This document shows positions 1-12,700 of a DNA stretch of 64,000 nt, one piece after another. The stretch is from Phoronis australis. Its lineage: Eukaryota; Phoronida; Phoronidae. Within the stretch, counting starts at the first letter, position 1. Every line of letters begins with the position of its first letter. Position numbers and translations under genes: made by a program. A model generated the notes under the pieces. It was not told the origin of the DNA and ran no database searches. It saw only the letters and a program-made list of their open reading frames with translations. The DNA is taken from the NCBI GenBank assembly GCA_002633005.1, contig NMRA01000094.1, positions 648,597 to 712,596 of the forward strand. The letters are read 5' to 3'.

Positions 1-2401
1 ACTTTAACTATGTTTCAGCATTTTAGTATGAATTTTGAAAGTATAAAGGTTGGTTACTGACATTCACATCTTCTTCAATAGTGCACAGTATTTTTCTTTA
101 TTAGTTTCATAAAGCCCCACTGCGAGCGCTGTTTTTCATGATATAGACTTTGTTCATAAACTAAATTACATTAAAAATGCATGTTTTTGTACCTCACAAA
201 CTTTTTGAGGTTATGCAAATTCTTATTACCAAGTCTGTACATTTGGTCAAATATCTACAAAACTAAGAATTGTACATTTAGTCAAATATTTACAAAACTA
301 AGGATTTTACTCAGTAAAATTATATATTTTCCCGAAATTCTACAATTTGATTTTTAACATTACAATAAATGTGCAACTAATAAGCTCACATGACCATATT
401 TTCTTAATAAAATTAGCAAAAATGAAGCATTCACGACGAAACAACAAGATTAATAACATGACCAATTTCGTACAATTTAAATGTTCACGATAAAATCTCA
501 AAAATATTGTTACAGTTTTCTTCGTTTTGCTACTTTAAAGTTTTCACAAAAACCTTACGAGTCCTATTTTTATAGTCCCTCATGCAAAAGTGAAACATTA
601 TAAAATCAATTCCTAACAATGATTAATCTTGATGAAGTCTGGCATAATTATTCGTTGCTGTTGTGCACAATGTTGTGGGTGTTAGCCACATCTGAATGTT
701 GTTGCACGCCTTTGCAGCACTTAGGGTTTTCTTCATGTATGCTTCAATGTCTATCAGTGTTTAAGCATATGTACTGCTGTTGGGGATTTGGGTATTTTCA
801 TACTTGTAGTGTCGTGTATGTGATTGACTGTTCGGGTTGCAATGAATTTTACTGTTGGTGTGACTGTCTACTAACTCCCCTAATTGTTGAACACGAAACC
901 TCCGTTAGTAACGCTGTTTTTCGACATGCCTCTAACACTCACCATAGCATTGATTTTATAACACACTATATTTTGTATTGACAATTAACCCCATACCTTG
1001 CACATTAAAGAAAGTCTCCACACTGTTGATTCTAAAGCCTCCCAGTCTCTTTGAATAACAAATGTACATCTGTGAAGTTACAACTATGGCGGTTTCTGTT
1101 CATCTTCAATCTGATGTTTTGGCTGGTTGGTTGTTTATATTGTTCTAACTGGTGTGTCTAATGTTTACAGTAAAGATGTTTTGAGCTAACTGAAACCTTT
1201 GGACATTATTTTTATTGCAATTTTATCACTTTTTATTCAGTGCTTGTTAAGTACTATGGAAGGTTTCCACATAGTGTGTGTCTATCCTGTTTTAGCACTC
1301 ACACTGTCACTTTCATATCTAATTACCTAGCTCAAGTCAAAAATGTTAATTAGATTTGGTATTTATGAATGCCAAGACAACTGAGACAGCTCATTACTTG
1401 AAAAATGTCATTAATGAGAATAATGAGCAGGACAGTATCAATGTCCACTGCTTTTGTCAGTTTTACTTTTGATAACGCCTTGATTTTTTTTGATCGGTAA
1501 CAGTCTCCCTTGCAGCATCACAATCATTACAGTTAGAATAATAATTAGGATTATAATTTTAAGTGAAATAATTTTACAAATACAGCTTGAATACTGAATT
1601 ACTAAGTGTAATATGCTACTGTCATTCAGAGTAACTCATGTGTTTGGATAATCGCCCATCCCTTATTTTTGCTATCTAGACCGTTCCCTTATAAAAATGC
1701 TATTGATTGCGAATGTCGGTGTCATGAGAATTTTAGCTCTCAAAACGTACACAATTCACCTTTGACCGAATTGCCAGTTTTTGAGGCAATACTTTAATGT
1801 TATGAGTGTGAAACAAACAAAACTGCGCGTTTTCCTGTGGTTTATTAGGTAGAATAAGGAACGCTGAGGCATTGCGTTTGTGGTGGTTGTGAGCATGCTA
1901 TGGTTCTTTTCACTTTTCCGAGGGACATTGGAGGAGTGCGGATGTGACCTCAATTTGTGCCAAAAACTCGGGTGTTGATGGACATGACACACAGGCGCTG
2001 GGTTAATAGGACGCTCATGTGATAGAGCTAAGAAACTTTCAATTCAAGTCGCTTTTCTTTTATTTTCTGGTTTTTGGGATATTGAACTCACGACTGTTAG
2101 TGCTGCAAAGGAATGTTCAATGATACTGGCAATGTGCTGTCACTTGTCAAAGTAAAGTAAATGGTGGTTTAAGCACTTCAATAGCCACCAATTTAAGCAT
2201 CATGGTATGAACCTGGATGAGTATGTTATTTAAAATGTCAGTGTTATATCTGTGAAAAGGGAACAACTGGGTAAACACTCATCTTAACTGTGTTGAGCGA
2301 TCTAATATATGAGTTGCTTTTAATGCCCATGTTTTGGAGGTGGGATGCATGGGCGTTGTAGCACTGAAAGAAGTGGGGCTATAGCCCCCCAGCCACCATG
2401 T
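1..2401. other. Upstream flank, no gene found
   Basis: I see no exon, promoter or RNA gene that I can support here. A 120-codon open frame at 619-981 (+) is Cys-rich and of a length expected by chance in AT-rich DNA; it has no splice or domain support. The part at about 240-620 belongs to a dispersed repeat family listed separately. Confidence 0.6.
240..620 (+). repeat. Dispersed repeat family D, copy 1
   Basis: The order of short blocks (a 'tttactc.gtaaaa' block, 'atttgatttttaac', 'taataaaattagcaaaaa', 'ttgttacagttttctt', then 'ccctcatgcaaa') is repeated in the same order at 28740-29290 and, in part, at 49980-50220 plus 51190-51540. Reverse-oriented relatives are at about 4900-5560 and 40000-40330. 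No coding capacity and no clear termini are visible, so the class is unknown. Confidence 0.6.
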
Positions 2402-3390
2402 GCATAGGCGGATTTAGGGGGGGGGGCCAGGGGGCCTGCCCCCCCCCCCCCTTGGCTGTCGCAAAAAAAATAAAACAGTAAGAGCGTAGGGAAATTGTGA
2501 GTTTATTAATTATCCCCGGTTATTAAAATTATACGGATGAAAAAAGATTTAAATGTGTGCAGTTTTAGTGTTGGGGGGGGCTCAAACCCAATTTCAAGTG
2601 TCAAATTCGGAACACGGCGCATTCGTAACGGACCTATGGCTAAGTATAGGCTCTCCGAGCCCGCGACCGGCAGTGGCGTCTGCTCCACTGTGCAATGAAG
2701 AAAATTTACTTCATTTTTTAAAGAGACGAATGGAACCTGAGTGACGATGAAAAAACAGAAGCTGCTGGTAAGATGTGAATTTTAATCGAAGCCTTAGTGA
2801 ATCACTCAGAAACTCGCAATACTCTCTTTGTCAAACCTTATCTTAAGACGATTTCCAAAGCAATCCCGTCATCATTGCCAACACGAAAAACGGATTTGGT
2901 ATTTCGGGCATTTGAAGAGTATTTTAAATACGACAAATTTGTTAAGAATTGATGGCACAAGATATAAAACGTATAGTATTACGAAAAGAAGTAGGTTTCG
3001 CGCGCAAACGCTGTGGACCATAAACAAGTAGGTCTTTTAGTATGAAATTAGTAGTTAAATCGTGGTGGTGTAGCTGTAACGCACGCGCTCTCTAAGCGGC
3101 AGGTTGTGAGTTCGAGTCTTTGGTACGTTCAGCTTTTCCTGTTTGACACGTTCTCCTTGTTTTTTTTTTCTTCTTTTTTTTGTGGGATAATACTTCAGGA
3201 ATCAAGGAAAATGCTTGATTTTTAGAAGTAAAAACAGAAAAATTTCCTGGGCGGGAGGGGGGCAAACCCCCCTCCCGACCTCCCCCCATTCGGTGCTATG
3301 TGCATCTACAATCGTGGTTCAGTTTGCGCAAATGCTTACAGCCGGACAAAAGTTGGGCCCCCCCTTGTGATATCCTAGATCCGCCACTGC
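2402..3390. mobile_element. Non-autonomous element with GGCGGAT-type inverted ends
   Basis: The left end holds 'ggcggatttagg' (about 2407) followed by runs of G and C, and the right end holds 'cctagatccgcc' (3374-3385) preceded by a C run, so the ends are imperfect inverted repeats. This end type (GGCGGATC-AGGGG) is common among non-autonomous DNA transposons in invertebrates. No target duplication is clear. No transposase frame is seen; the short frames inside are not convincing. The homopolymer runs may be misassembled. Confidence 0.55.
3062..3122 (+). repeat. tRNA-like (SINE head) segment
   Basis: The segment looks like a degenerate tRNA-derived promoter: an A-box-like 'tgtagctgtaacgc' about 40 nt before a B-box-like 'gagttcgagtc' at 3108-3118. 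The cloverleaf is not complete and there is no acceptor pairing, so this is a SINE head or tRNA pseudogene rather than a functional tRNA. It lies inside the GGCGGAT-ended element. Confidence 0.45.
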
Positions 3391-6300
3391 TGTGGTGCTC
3401 CGTCCATGGGAGGTGGGCATTAAGTTAGCCAGACCATTTGAAAGCTGGTTGGGTGTTGATGCATACAGAGAGAATTGGGACTAAAGCACAGACCTATGTT
3501 GTCAGCATCCACTTGGTGTTCAGGCATCATGTAAAACATTGACAATCTAATGCCACTTTGTGTAGGCTTGATGGAATATTACAAACATGATTGTTCACAA
3601 AATTGTAACTATTTTTAAGAATTGAAATTCACTATAAACAGGGATTGGAGTTGTATAACTTGCTTTGAAATTTTAGCTATCTATGTTGAATTCTTCACCA
3701 AACTACTTTGTGGTTTGAAACATCACCACACTCATGTCATGTTTAGTTGTCACTGAATGAGCTGAAAACTTAATTTATAGGCAATGCCTATATCCCCAAT
3801 TGGAGTAATAGCTAACCCTAATAAATTCTGAAGCATTTTCTTTTAAATTATTTGCTAGTTATTTGATGTTCTTGCTAGTATTGGAAATAAGATTCCTATC
3901 ACGGTGGGGAATATTAGGAGAAATTGACCTCTTGAGAGTATAAGGCCTACTGTTTTTAGCCATTTGCACAGGGCAAAAGGCAGAATAAAATGTTGAAATT
4001 TGGAATATTCAGGTAGGAGAGAAGGTTAGTGAGAGAGTGAAACATGGACATAAATGTGGTAGAAAACTAGTGCAATAAAAACATTCAATTATTAACATTT
4101 TTTTATTGATAGATTTGTGAACAAAATCTCACAATGCCAAGTAATAGTAAATATTTTATTCTTGTAAAAAATGTCTTTTTTACCTTTAACTGACATTTTA
4201 TTCATCATTTGCTTAAGTAGATGTGCAAAATAGGTCATCACCATAGTGGCACATTGTAGTGCAATAGTTCGGTAGTCGTGGTTATTTTGTGGTTTCCATG
4301 GTTTCAAAACATCAGGTGTCCAGTTCATAAAACTCAGCTTTGGATTAAATTTTGAGGTAGATTTTTTGGCATGCTATAGTTCACCACTTCGTTTAATTGA
4401 TGCAAGGTAAATTCCATTGTGGACGTGCCAAGAGATGTGTGATTCTTGTTAGCATAACTCCATTGTTGCTATCAAACATATCATGAAACAGGAGTACAGA
4501 TTCCATTTTCTTTGCTATATGTGAGAGCATATAAGAATCCAGGGGTATAAGATATCTCCGCTAATTGACATTCTTCACATTGTATGGTTAATGAGTATGG
4601 TTGTTTTTACTTGTCTTGTTTCATAGCTCACCTGTCAATGTGTGTAGAAGCACACATGGGCCGGAATCAGCTGTTTGTCCCTATATTTTGTTAATGGTTA
4701 TTATTAACAGTATAATGTTATAATTTATAATATATCATAATTCAGGTTATGTGTACCCCTAATTAAAATGTTTTCTTGAAATATCTAAGTAACTAACAAC
4801 CGTCAATTCATAAAAAGTATAATATTTTCCCAAAATAGGAATTGAGACAAATCTAATCATATCATCAGCATTCACCAAATTTTCTGCATTCAAATTTTTC
4901 CAAAAGATATGTAAAACCATGTGCTATGTAATTAATCTATTATATGAAATTCATTGTTCACACAAACTCCATCTCCCCCGCTCCACTGCAGACCTTCGTT
5001 GCACTCGTTTTGGCACTGCCTTTGTCCCACGTAGTGCACCGTCCCTCTGTTTAGATTCGAGGTGTTCTATTTTTTCTCGCGGGGTTATGTAGGACCCTAG
5101 AAATTGTCCAAATTTGTCTAATTTTGAAACCTCTTGTCTTAGAAACGGCTGATCAAATTCATATGAAACTTTCAAATACTAAGCTCTGAGCACTGTTTCC
5201 AAAATGTGGTAGGAACTGTTTTGGAAACGTTTCACTGAGGGCCATCAAATATAGGACTTAGGTGAGTTTTATGAAAAATCAAAAGTAGCTTAAAACGAAA
5301 ATAAAATGATAATTTAGAAATAATTACATTGTTTTTAAGATTTTATCTTGAACCTTATTCATTTGATAAAAATCAAATGAAATTTGGTCGTGTTATTATT
5401 TCTGTTCTCTTGCAATGAATGCACTTTTCTTTTTTTCTAAATTTTACTAAAAATTATAGTAACGTGACCTAATTCATGAGAGATTGGTTTAACATTAAAA
5501 ATCAAATCGTACAGGCTTTCTTATTTCAAAAATTACATACTTTTTCGGAGTTAAAACATCACATTTAGCAAAACCAACAGACTTGTAGTAAGGTCCTACT
5601 TCTCCTTTGAATCAATTCTGGTTAAGATTAGTTTTGTCGCCAATAGATGGCAGGACTGAATTTTAACTTAATTTGTTCAAGTATCATGACAGAATACTCT
5701 ACATTTATACATTATTGTTTATTTCACTAATTATGACCTCATGTTCAAGTGTTTGAAAAATTGCGTATGTTATATCATTATTAGTTATTTGTATTTTGTC
5801 AAAGCTGGGAACTAATGATGAACCTTTCCACTGCTTGTGGCGTCAAGCAAAACTTGAATTCACTTTTCCAAGGAACAATTTTTCCGCTGCTAAAAAATCC
5901 ATCAGTTGTTATGACAAATAGGTTCATGTTATACTTAAGCTTTGAACTGATACTATTAACTGGGCCATTGACTTTGTTTCCATAACAACACCTGACTGGT
6001 AATAATGGATTAATATTAGCTTAGCTTTGTATTTGTATTTTTATTTTTGTTATTGATTTGTATAGTCATTTGCAGAAGCGGTTCTGTTAATTCATTTGTA
6101 CATAGCTTTATTCCAACAGAGTCACAAAGTATTTTTGCCTTTGGAAAGGACTCGCATAATCTTTTCTTACTAAAAGTGTAGAAAACATATCTCATGTGTC
6201 TGTCGGGCCACATTCAGTCTATATTGTTCGTTGGTATCATACCTAGATGAATGTCATCCTCCATCAGTTTCTTGCAAAACCATTTCACAGTTACCTCTTT

Positions 6301-6698
6301 TTTACCGAAACGTCTCTTGTGATTATTACCGTGACTGCAGGTTATGGACACATATGACATGAAAAACATATTCCAATAGTAAAGTACTACCTTGGTAAGT
6401 TCCTAGCCACACCACATTGTTTGTGTGACCTACTTTTGTGAATAGAACCTGAGTTTGAGTGTAGTAATAGCACTGGGTATAGTTTGACTGGGACTGTCAA
6501 TTGTAGTCATTAGTCTAACTGGTGACTGCATTATCACTCAACTAGCAGTGTATGGTCCTAACTATCAGACTAGCTTTATCTTCATGACCACCTTGGCCTT
6601 ATCCTGCCTTGGCCTTATCCTGGTCAGTTATATGTGATTATGAGATGAAGAATATAGTGTTGAAGCTGGTGCTTGAAGCCTTGCTTTAATTGTTATTT
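3391..6698. other. Upstream flank of the split gene
   Basis: No exon is supported. The first coding exon found starts at 6699 with an in-frame stop 12 nt before its ATG, so any 5' UTR and promoter should lie in this stretch or further left, but I could not identify a TATA box or initiator with confidence. It contains a reverse-oriented copy of dispersed repeat D. Confidence 0.5.
4900..5560 (-). repeat. Dispersed repeat family D, reverse copy
   Basis: The stretch with 'cggctgatcaaattca' near 5150, followed by a 'gagcactgttt' block, matches 'ggctgatcaaattca' near 40170 and is the reverse complement of the 51290-51345 part of the family. A 74-codon minus-strand open frame inside (4951-5175) is treated as chance. 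Confidence 0.5.
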
Positions 6699-6795
6699 AT
6701 GGTGAAATTATCAAGGATTAATGAGCCTATTATGACAATGTTCACTTTCAAGTCTGGTAAACCAACGTTTAAGACGTTTTTGATAAAGGGTGAAG
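6699..6795 (+). CDS. Exon 1, start of the split gene
   Basis: The ATG at 6699 has an in-frame TAA at 6687, so the start is inside this exon or the exon is longer with a different frame upstream. It encodes 32 residues beginning MVKLSRINEPIM and ends G|gtaag, phase 1. The next exon supplies AG to complete GAG (Glu). Confidence 0.75.
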
Positions 6796-9700
6796 GTAAG
6801 TATCCTTTGTTAATAAAACTATGGCTTCTGGAGGTGAAAGTGGTTACATAGGTGTTTCTTTGAGCGCCCTGTAAATCAATATGGATTACTCTTCCCCATT
6901 TGGCTTTTACTTGTGGTCACACTACTGTGCCATTGTATGCTTCACCTTGTTAGGGAAGATCATTAAGTTATGTGACCTGATGACCCTTCCTTACTCCCAG
7001 TTGTACACATCAATATGTAGTCCTGTCTCTGTATAATGGTTGTCCTGTCTCTGTATAATGGTTGCCCTGTAAACCAACTGTCCCACATTCACATTCTGTT
7101 GGACTACTCAGTGGTCACATGTGCTAAAACCAATTATTTGACTCATGCTGTTTTTTTAATGCCAACTCATTTTGAATATGTTGTGGAAATTGTCATTAAA
7201 TCTTTGTCAACTCATTTACTAGTACAGTAAAAGTTAAGTTTGTAAAGGTCATGTAGTGTGGGTGAAAGGTCCAGTCAATACTATGCCCAAACCTTGTGAC
7301 TCAGGTTTGCTGTTGGCTGTGTTATCAGTGGCTACATATGTAATGTCGCGATTTATAGTTCCACACCATATTGCAGTGTATCTTATGATAAGATGACATG
7401 AATTGGTAGGAAATGTTTCCTCCCCTTGGGAGTTATGTAAAGTGCCGTTTACACTACAAAAGTTGACACCGATTAGCTGACACAGAACGAAATGTTCTAG
7501 TGTAAGTATATGTGTGTAAACAGGACTGACCTGGAACAAAGTGACACGGCTGTGACAACTTTTGCCTCCTGTTTGTGAGGTAGAGCGATTTGGGCTCGAT
7601 CCTCTTGCTCCTTGTCAATTACCGTAATCGTTCGGGTTAACGCCCATGCTCAGTTAACCGCCCATCCCTACTTTAGGTGGATTTTCGATTTAACCGCCCA
7701 CTGCTCGGTTAACCGCCCCCCTGCTATTTTTGAAGATTTCCAATTAAGCGCCCACCTCTCGGTTAAGCGCCCATCCCCTACTTTTGACGATTGGTGATTA
7801 CCGCCCTGTGCTAATAGGAAACGCNNNNNNNNNNNNNNNNNNNNNNNNNNNNNNNNNNNNNNNNNNNNNNNNNNNNNNNNNNNNNNNNNNNNNNNNNNNN
7901 NNNNNNNNNNNNNNNNNNNNNNNNNNNNNNNNNNNNNNNNNNNNNNNNNNNNNNNNNNNNNNNNNNNNNNNNNNNNNNNNNNNNNNNNNNNNNNNNNNNN
8001 NNNNNNNNNNNNNNNNNNNNNNNNNNNNNNNNNNNNNNNNNNNNNNNNNNNNNNNNNNNNNNNNNNNNNNNNNNNNNNNNNNNNNNNNNNNNNNNNNNNN
8101 NNNNNNNNNNNNNNNNNNNNNNNNNNNNNNNNNNNNNNNNNNNNNNNNNNNNNNNNNNNNNNNNNNNNNNNNNNNNNNNNNNNNNNNNNNNNNNNNNNNN
8201 NNNNNNNNNNNNNNNNNNNNNNNNNNNNNNNNNNNNNNNCATTTTTATGCTTTTTGACCATTCAGACCAGGAGTACATTCTGTTATCTCGAAATAATTTT
8301 GAACTGAAATTCGGAACTGCTGGTAGTCCTTGTCTACGTGACCGTCAGTTAAGTTGTTTATTATGGGAGTGCACTGATCAAACAGGAAAAATGGGTCAGC
8401 ACGTGACCACAACTGGGTTAAAACGACAGCACAGCTACCGTCTGCTACGCAGGTGAACATGTTCAACGTCTGCGAAGTATAGTGAAATAATGAGCATAAT
8501 TCGCAATAATCGGTCTCACCTGAGGCGCCATATTATGCAGCAAACTTTCTATGCAAGCGTTCGGAGTTTGACCACACTCTACATTTTCGAAACTATTTGT
8601 TAATTAGAGTGCGCAGAGTACGCACTTGGTGGCGATAAAGTTCTTTTCAAAATGTTAGGCGATCCCAGTATGTGGCTTAGTACGTGTGGTGACTCAGATC
8701 ATAAGGTAAGATTAACCGCCCAGGGCGGTTGCCTGTCGTAATAAGCGCCCATGTTCAGTTAACCGCCCCCCCCTCCCTGATTTCTTGAAATTTCACGTTT
8801 AAGCGCCCATGTCTGGTTAACCGCCCACCCCCGATTTTTTGGGTTCGCCAATTTAACCGCCCAGGGCGTTAACCCAAACGATTACGGTATATGTCTAAAC
8901 GCGAAACTGGGGCAAGGCGGAAAAGGATATCATGTCTACTGCGCTTGTGCCATGACCTACATGCGGGTTCTCTGTCTCTGAAACTCCCGCCATTTATAAA
9001 CCTGAGCATGTTCGTTCCACTCTCCAGCTTACAATTCTTCCGTCTTGCCACAGTTAGTGAGTTGTGTGTGTTAACGGCTGTTTGATGCCGATCAATTTTC
9101 TCCGTGTCAGTTGCGCCAGGCCAAAAGTTGATGTCTTAACGGGACTTTAGTAAAGCTATGTCCAGGGGAGCAGACTTGACCCAAGGTACAACTAATGGAC
9201 TGTGGTAGTTCAAATGCCCAGTCTGGACATAGTAGTGAGTTGCAAATTCTTTGAAAAGTGACAATTTTGCCAAATATTGTAGTCATAGGAAATATTTAAA
9301 AACCTACCATTGTACTTGAGAGTACCATTAGAATTCTAGTATACGGTGTCATATCTTCAATGTCTGTATCTGATGCCATTCAAAATGGAAGGAGAGGTTA
9401 GAAGTATACTAAAATTGGTAAATCACTTAAAAAGTCATGATTAGTAAAAAGATGTTGAGCTTCTTTTTATCAATGCCCAAGCCCACACCAAATGAGACTG
9501 CGTAAAACCTGATTTATTGAGAAAATTTTCAGGTTTCTAAAAGCCTACTAGTAAAAGTGTTGCTATTAAATTGTGTTATCAAAAATCATAGTACATAGTT
9601 TTTGAAAAAATATTCTAAATGGCATTATTTTAATAATCACATTGTGTATGTTTTATTTTAATAATCACATTGTGTATGTTTTATTTTGCCACAATTTTGC

Positions 9701-12700
9701 CGAAAATAGCTGCCAGTGTAGTGCCATAAGGAATCTGTTAAATATGGCGATTAGGGGTCATATGATTATTGAATTCCAAGCCTATACGTTTTTATTTATT
9801 TTTTATTTATTATTGGTCTCAAGTTGTTCTGTAATCAAAATAGGTACTATTTCTGGGCTTATTAATAACTGACAGTTTATTTATTTAGACCATAGTCTCA
9901 TAAATTTTAGATCACAGCAGGGCCTAAAGTTTTGTGATGTTGGTTTGAATAAGTAACAAACTGTCAGTGCTTTCTGAGGGTAGAAATCACTACTTTGTTC
10001 GTAATTAGTGATGTGCAGCATCAAAATGAGTTGGGTGCAGACCTGAGAATAAACTCAGTATTCTTGTTGGCCTATGTTATTCCATCATTCATTGTATTTC
10101 CTGGTCTTGATGCTATTCTTCTATTTTTTCAATTCTGGGACATTGAATTCACCAGTGATATGCAGTGGAAAAGAGAAATGTTTAATGATGGTGACAATGT
10201 AGTCACTTATTAAAACAGGGTAAATTGTGGTTCTCCACACCTCAATGTGATAAGAATTCAAAATGTAGTATTTAGATCAAGAAATAAATTCGACTTAAAT
10301 TTTAAAAACTGGAAATTGCATTGATTATTACAGAAACGTCTTCACAAGTGGTCTGTGTGTTCTGTCATTTTTGTTTATCATTGAACTGAACCACTTGGCC
10401 TACTGTCATTGAAATCTTTTCATTCTTCTATCAGTTGACACTATAATCCTTTTCACCAAAGGTTTGTCATGACCTTTGATTTTACATTGTGTTCATAGCT
10501 GCATTACTTGAGTGGGTCTACTCAGACTGAATGATCCCTGTGCAGTTGGCTGGTTCATGCTGTGAATACCTGTGCATTGTAACCTGGCCCTGTGTGTTGT
10601 TAACACAGTCACAGGTCAGCTACAAGGTATAACAGAGGTTTCTCTTGTCCTTTTTCGTGCCGCGAAGCTGTTCAACGCAGGTTTTTTCACCCAGACTGCT
10701 TAGTTTTGATAAACTCTGCTACTGACAAGTAAGTTAAGATTTTACCAAATTTCCTTGTCAGACCAAGGTAGTCTGAAGAAATGTTCATGATATTCTTCTA
10801 TTATTCATGTCTGGACCAGGAACTGTTGTGTATTGTCTGAATTGTCTGGTATCAGCAAGCTTGAACAGCTGGACAAGCCAAAACAAGGGAATGAGTCTCA
10901 AGAATTTAGGACATAAATAACATGGCCAATTAGTCAAATTGTGTTATATCATTGTTTCATTGAAGCATATGCAGACCTAACTATTAAAGGGGAAGGCAAC
11001 CCTTTTTCGTGTCATTTTTAGTAGAAATATACGGTTTGTTGATTATCCCAGACATATGCTTCTGTGAATCATGTGCTTTGATTAATTAGTCGTGCACTAC
11101 ACCGGAAGTTACATTTAGGGGGTTAAGAATTTCCGGCCATTTCGTTTCTAGTGCGTTCGAGTTACTGTGAGGATCTGTGCTACTGTTGTTTTTGTGCTAG
11201 TCTCCTAAAATTGTCATCACCACTTCCCATCGAGGAATATTCTGCGACAAGCTAGGTTGTTAGAGAACGTTGGATTTCGGAATCTTTAGTTTGCAGTAGC
11301 AGTGGGTGGATATATGTTTTGAACCCGAGTATAGTGAGGCAGAATACAGACAGCTGTTGAAAGGGATGAGGTAGAGAGACTAAGGACAGACGTGGTGGAA
11401 AGTCTTAGTGCAAATGCAAGGTGTGCACTGTTATGCCGACCTCAAAGGAATGTCTGTGTTGTTCCCACTGGATAGTGACCTGAGCACCCAAACCGCTTAC
11501 ATCCAGCCGTGTGACTACCTCGCCACACACTTGGCACCTTCTAAATACCTCCAATACTTTAGTGAAGTCTATAATAAACTTATCAAAGTTTGGCTTACCA
11601 GCCTGACCACTGGACAACCAACTGTCCTCCCCACTGGTTGTCCAACTTGGCCTGTATTGACTTCCACTACTCAACAACGCTGCAGGGCTGCTTACAGATT
11701 CTGGGCTGGAGACAACACCAGCACAGGGCAAATCACTGCTAGTTCCCGGAATTGCACGCTCTGGTGGTACATTCGGAGGCACGGGTGACAGTAGGTGAAG
11801 CACCACCAGTCACTGTAGGGGCCACATTTCGCGAGGCTACTCGCTTCAAAAATGCACTTCTCGGGGGTGCTGACGAGGCACTATCTGGAATCAGCAGCAG
11901 TATGGCACCCTTCTTCAGGCGTTGTTTTGCAAGAACCTTCATCATTTCTGCATACATATCTCTTTCGTAATCCAGCGCCAGAAAATGCTTGCCACACACT
12001 CTGTAATTCTCCACTGCTTTGTACGTTGCGTGGATGGTAACGCTGCGTTCTTCACTCGAACGGGCCAAGTATGGGGAAGCGTGTCATCTTTGGGAAAGTG
12101 GATTTTACTGTAGATGTATTGTGCCCCCTGTTGTGATAGTTGAGCTTCCAAGTCATCTTTCCTACCAAAATGGTTACCAAGACAGAAGCAGCTGTTCAAC
12201 ATAAGATGAATTTTGTGTAGTGGAATAACATAAGCATTCAAAATACAGTTTTGAAAAGTTACTTCTCAACCCACAATTGGCACAGTCATCAAGAAAAACA
12301 GAGAATTTTATAAAATAGATGAATTTCTTTACCTCCCAAAATGTGATTTATTAAAAACATTCCTAGATTGTATATTAGCTATGAGGTCTAATGGACTTAT
12401 ATAACTCTAATGAGTTGTTAATTACCTGTCAAGTACCAACATGTAATCAACAGTAGTATGAGACACTTCAACAGTGAAGTGGTCTCTTGCAACATTTTGT
12501 CAGGTGAGTTGTAAATTATTGCTTGATATCATGTATCTAGTGGGTCATGCTCCATGCAGTTGTATGTCTGGCAGAACTGACCACTAAAGTCATTTGTACA
12601 CACTATAAATGAATGTAGACTTCTTATGTTCTAATACAACTTTACCCATAGGACTGTCATATACTAGTAATGGGTGTGTGTATTATACCAGTAATGAGTG

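Noticed and set aside
619-981. 120-codon Cys-rich open frame
   Set aside because: The length is expected by chance at this base composition; there are no splice sites, domains or context to support it.
7668-8278. Long open frames across 7668-8278 on both strands
   Set aside because: They exist only because the N run has no stop codons.
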